The notes below the pieces were generated by a model that saw only the letters and a list, made by a program, of their open reading frames with translations, ran no database searches and was not told where the DNA came from. This document shows positions 56,813-56,872 of a stretch of DNA of 56,872 nucleotides, in pieces. Location: contig WELB01000173.1 in NCBI GenBank assembly GCA_009602725.1, positions 93,890 to 150,761 of the forward strand, written 5' to 3'. Source of the stretch: Spirogloea muscicola. Lineage: Eukaryota; Streptophyta; Zygnematophyceae; Spirogloeales; Spirogloeaceae. A program made the position numbers and the translations under genes. Each line of letters starts with the position of its first letter. The first letter of the stretch is position 1.

Positions 56813-56872
56813 GGCGGCGAGCGGCGGGGCTGCGGCGGCGGCGGAGGCGCCCGTGCGCCGGCGCGCCCGCGC

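Overview
The window is nuclear DNA of a photosynthetic eukaryote, most likely a green alga (trebouxiophyte/Chlorella-like). Genes are rich in spliceosomal introns of about 60-350 bp. The gene set mixes plant-type families: a thylakoid-lumen protein with a bipartite transit peptide, a plant-type O-fucosyltransferase, a GT77 arabinosyltransferase-like enzyme and a UGT80-type sterol glucosyltransferase. A scrap of AAACCCT (plant/Chlorella-type telomere) repeat lies in one intron. First exons are strongly GC-rich (poly-Ala/Pro, CGG runs), while introns and 3' regions are much more balanced. The assignment to alga is inference from these traits.

Gene layout: CSL4 exosome subunit (+, 6-1731); sterol glucosyltransferase (-, 6808-2286); oligoribonuclease (+, about 12240-14411); GT77 glycosyltransferase (+, 20374-23854); lumenal Cys-rich protein (-, 26204-24776); ribosomal protein S18 (+, 29182-30253); SCY1-like pseudokinase (+, 32450-38393); short nonaspanin-like single-pass protein (-, 40066-38798); O-fucosyltransferase-family protein (+, 41706-45111); RNA polymerase II largest subunit (-, 56812-49111). 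These are ten unrelated housekeeping genes, largely in convergent and divergent pairs; there is no operon or pathway cluster.

The spaces between them (7.1-11.9, 14.4-20.0, 26.3-28.9, 31.0-32.0 and 45.5-48.3 kb) are packed with broken copies of what look like 5'-truncated non-LTR-type retroelements, in both orientations. Each copy keeps at most the end of an ORF (a nuclease-like region followed by an arginine-rich helical tail ending in a signature close to SDLxLLTRGY-stop) and a 3' tail carrying a GGGCTGGC...GCCAGCCC hairpin. No reverse-transcriptase core was seen in the window, so the autonomous element must lie elsewhere. I saw no such fragments in the introns. This repeat family, with its shared C-terminal signature, 3' hairpin module and several tail variants, is the least ordinary thing here. 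No CRISPR array, rRNA, tRNA, prophage or bacterial-type system was found.
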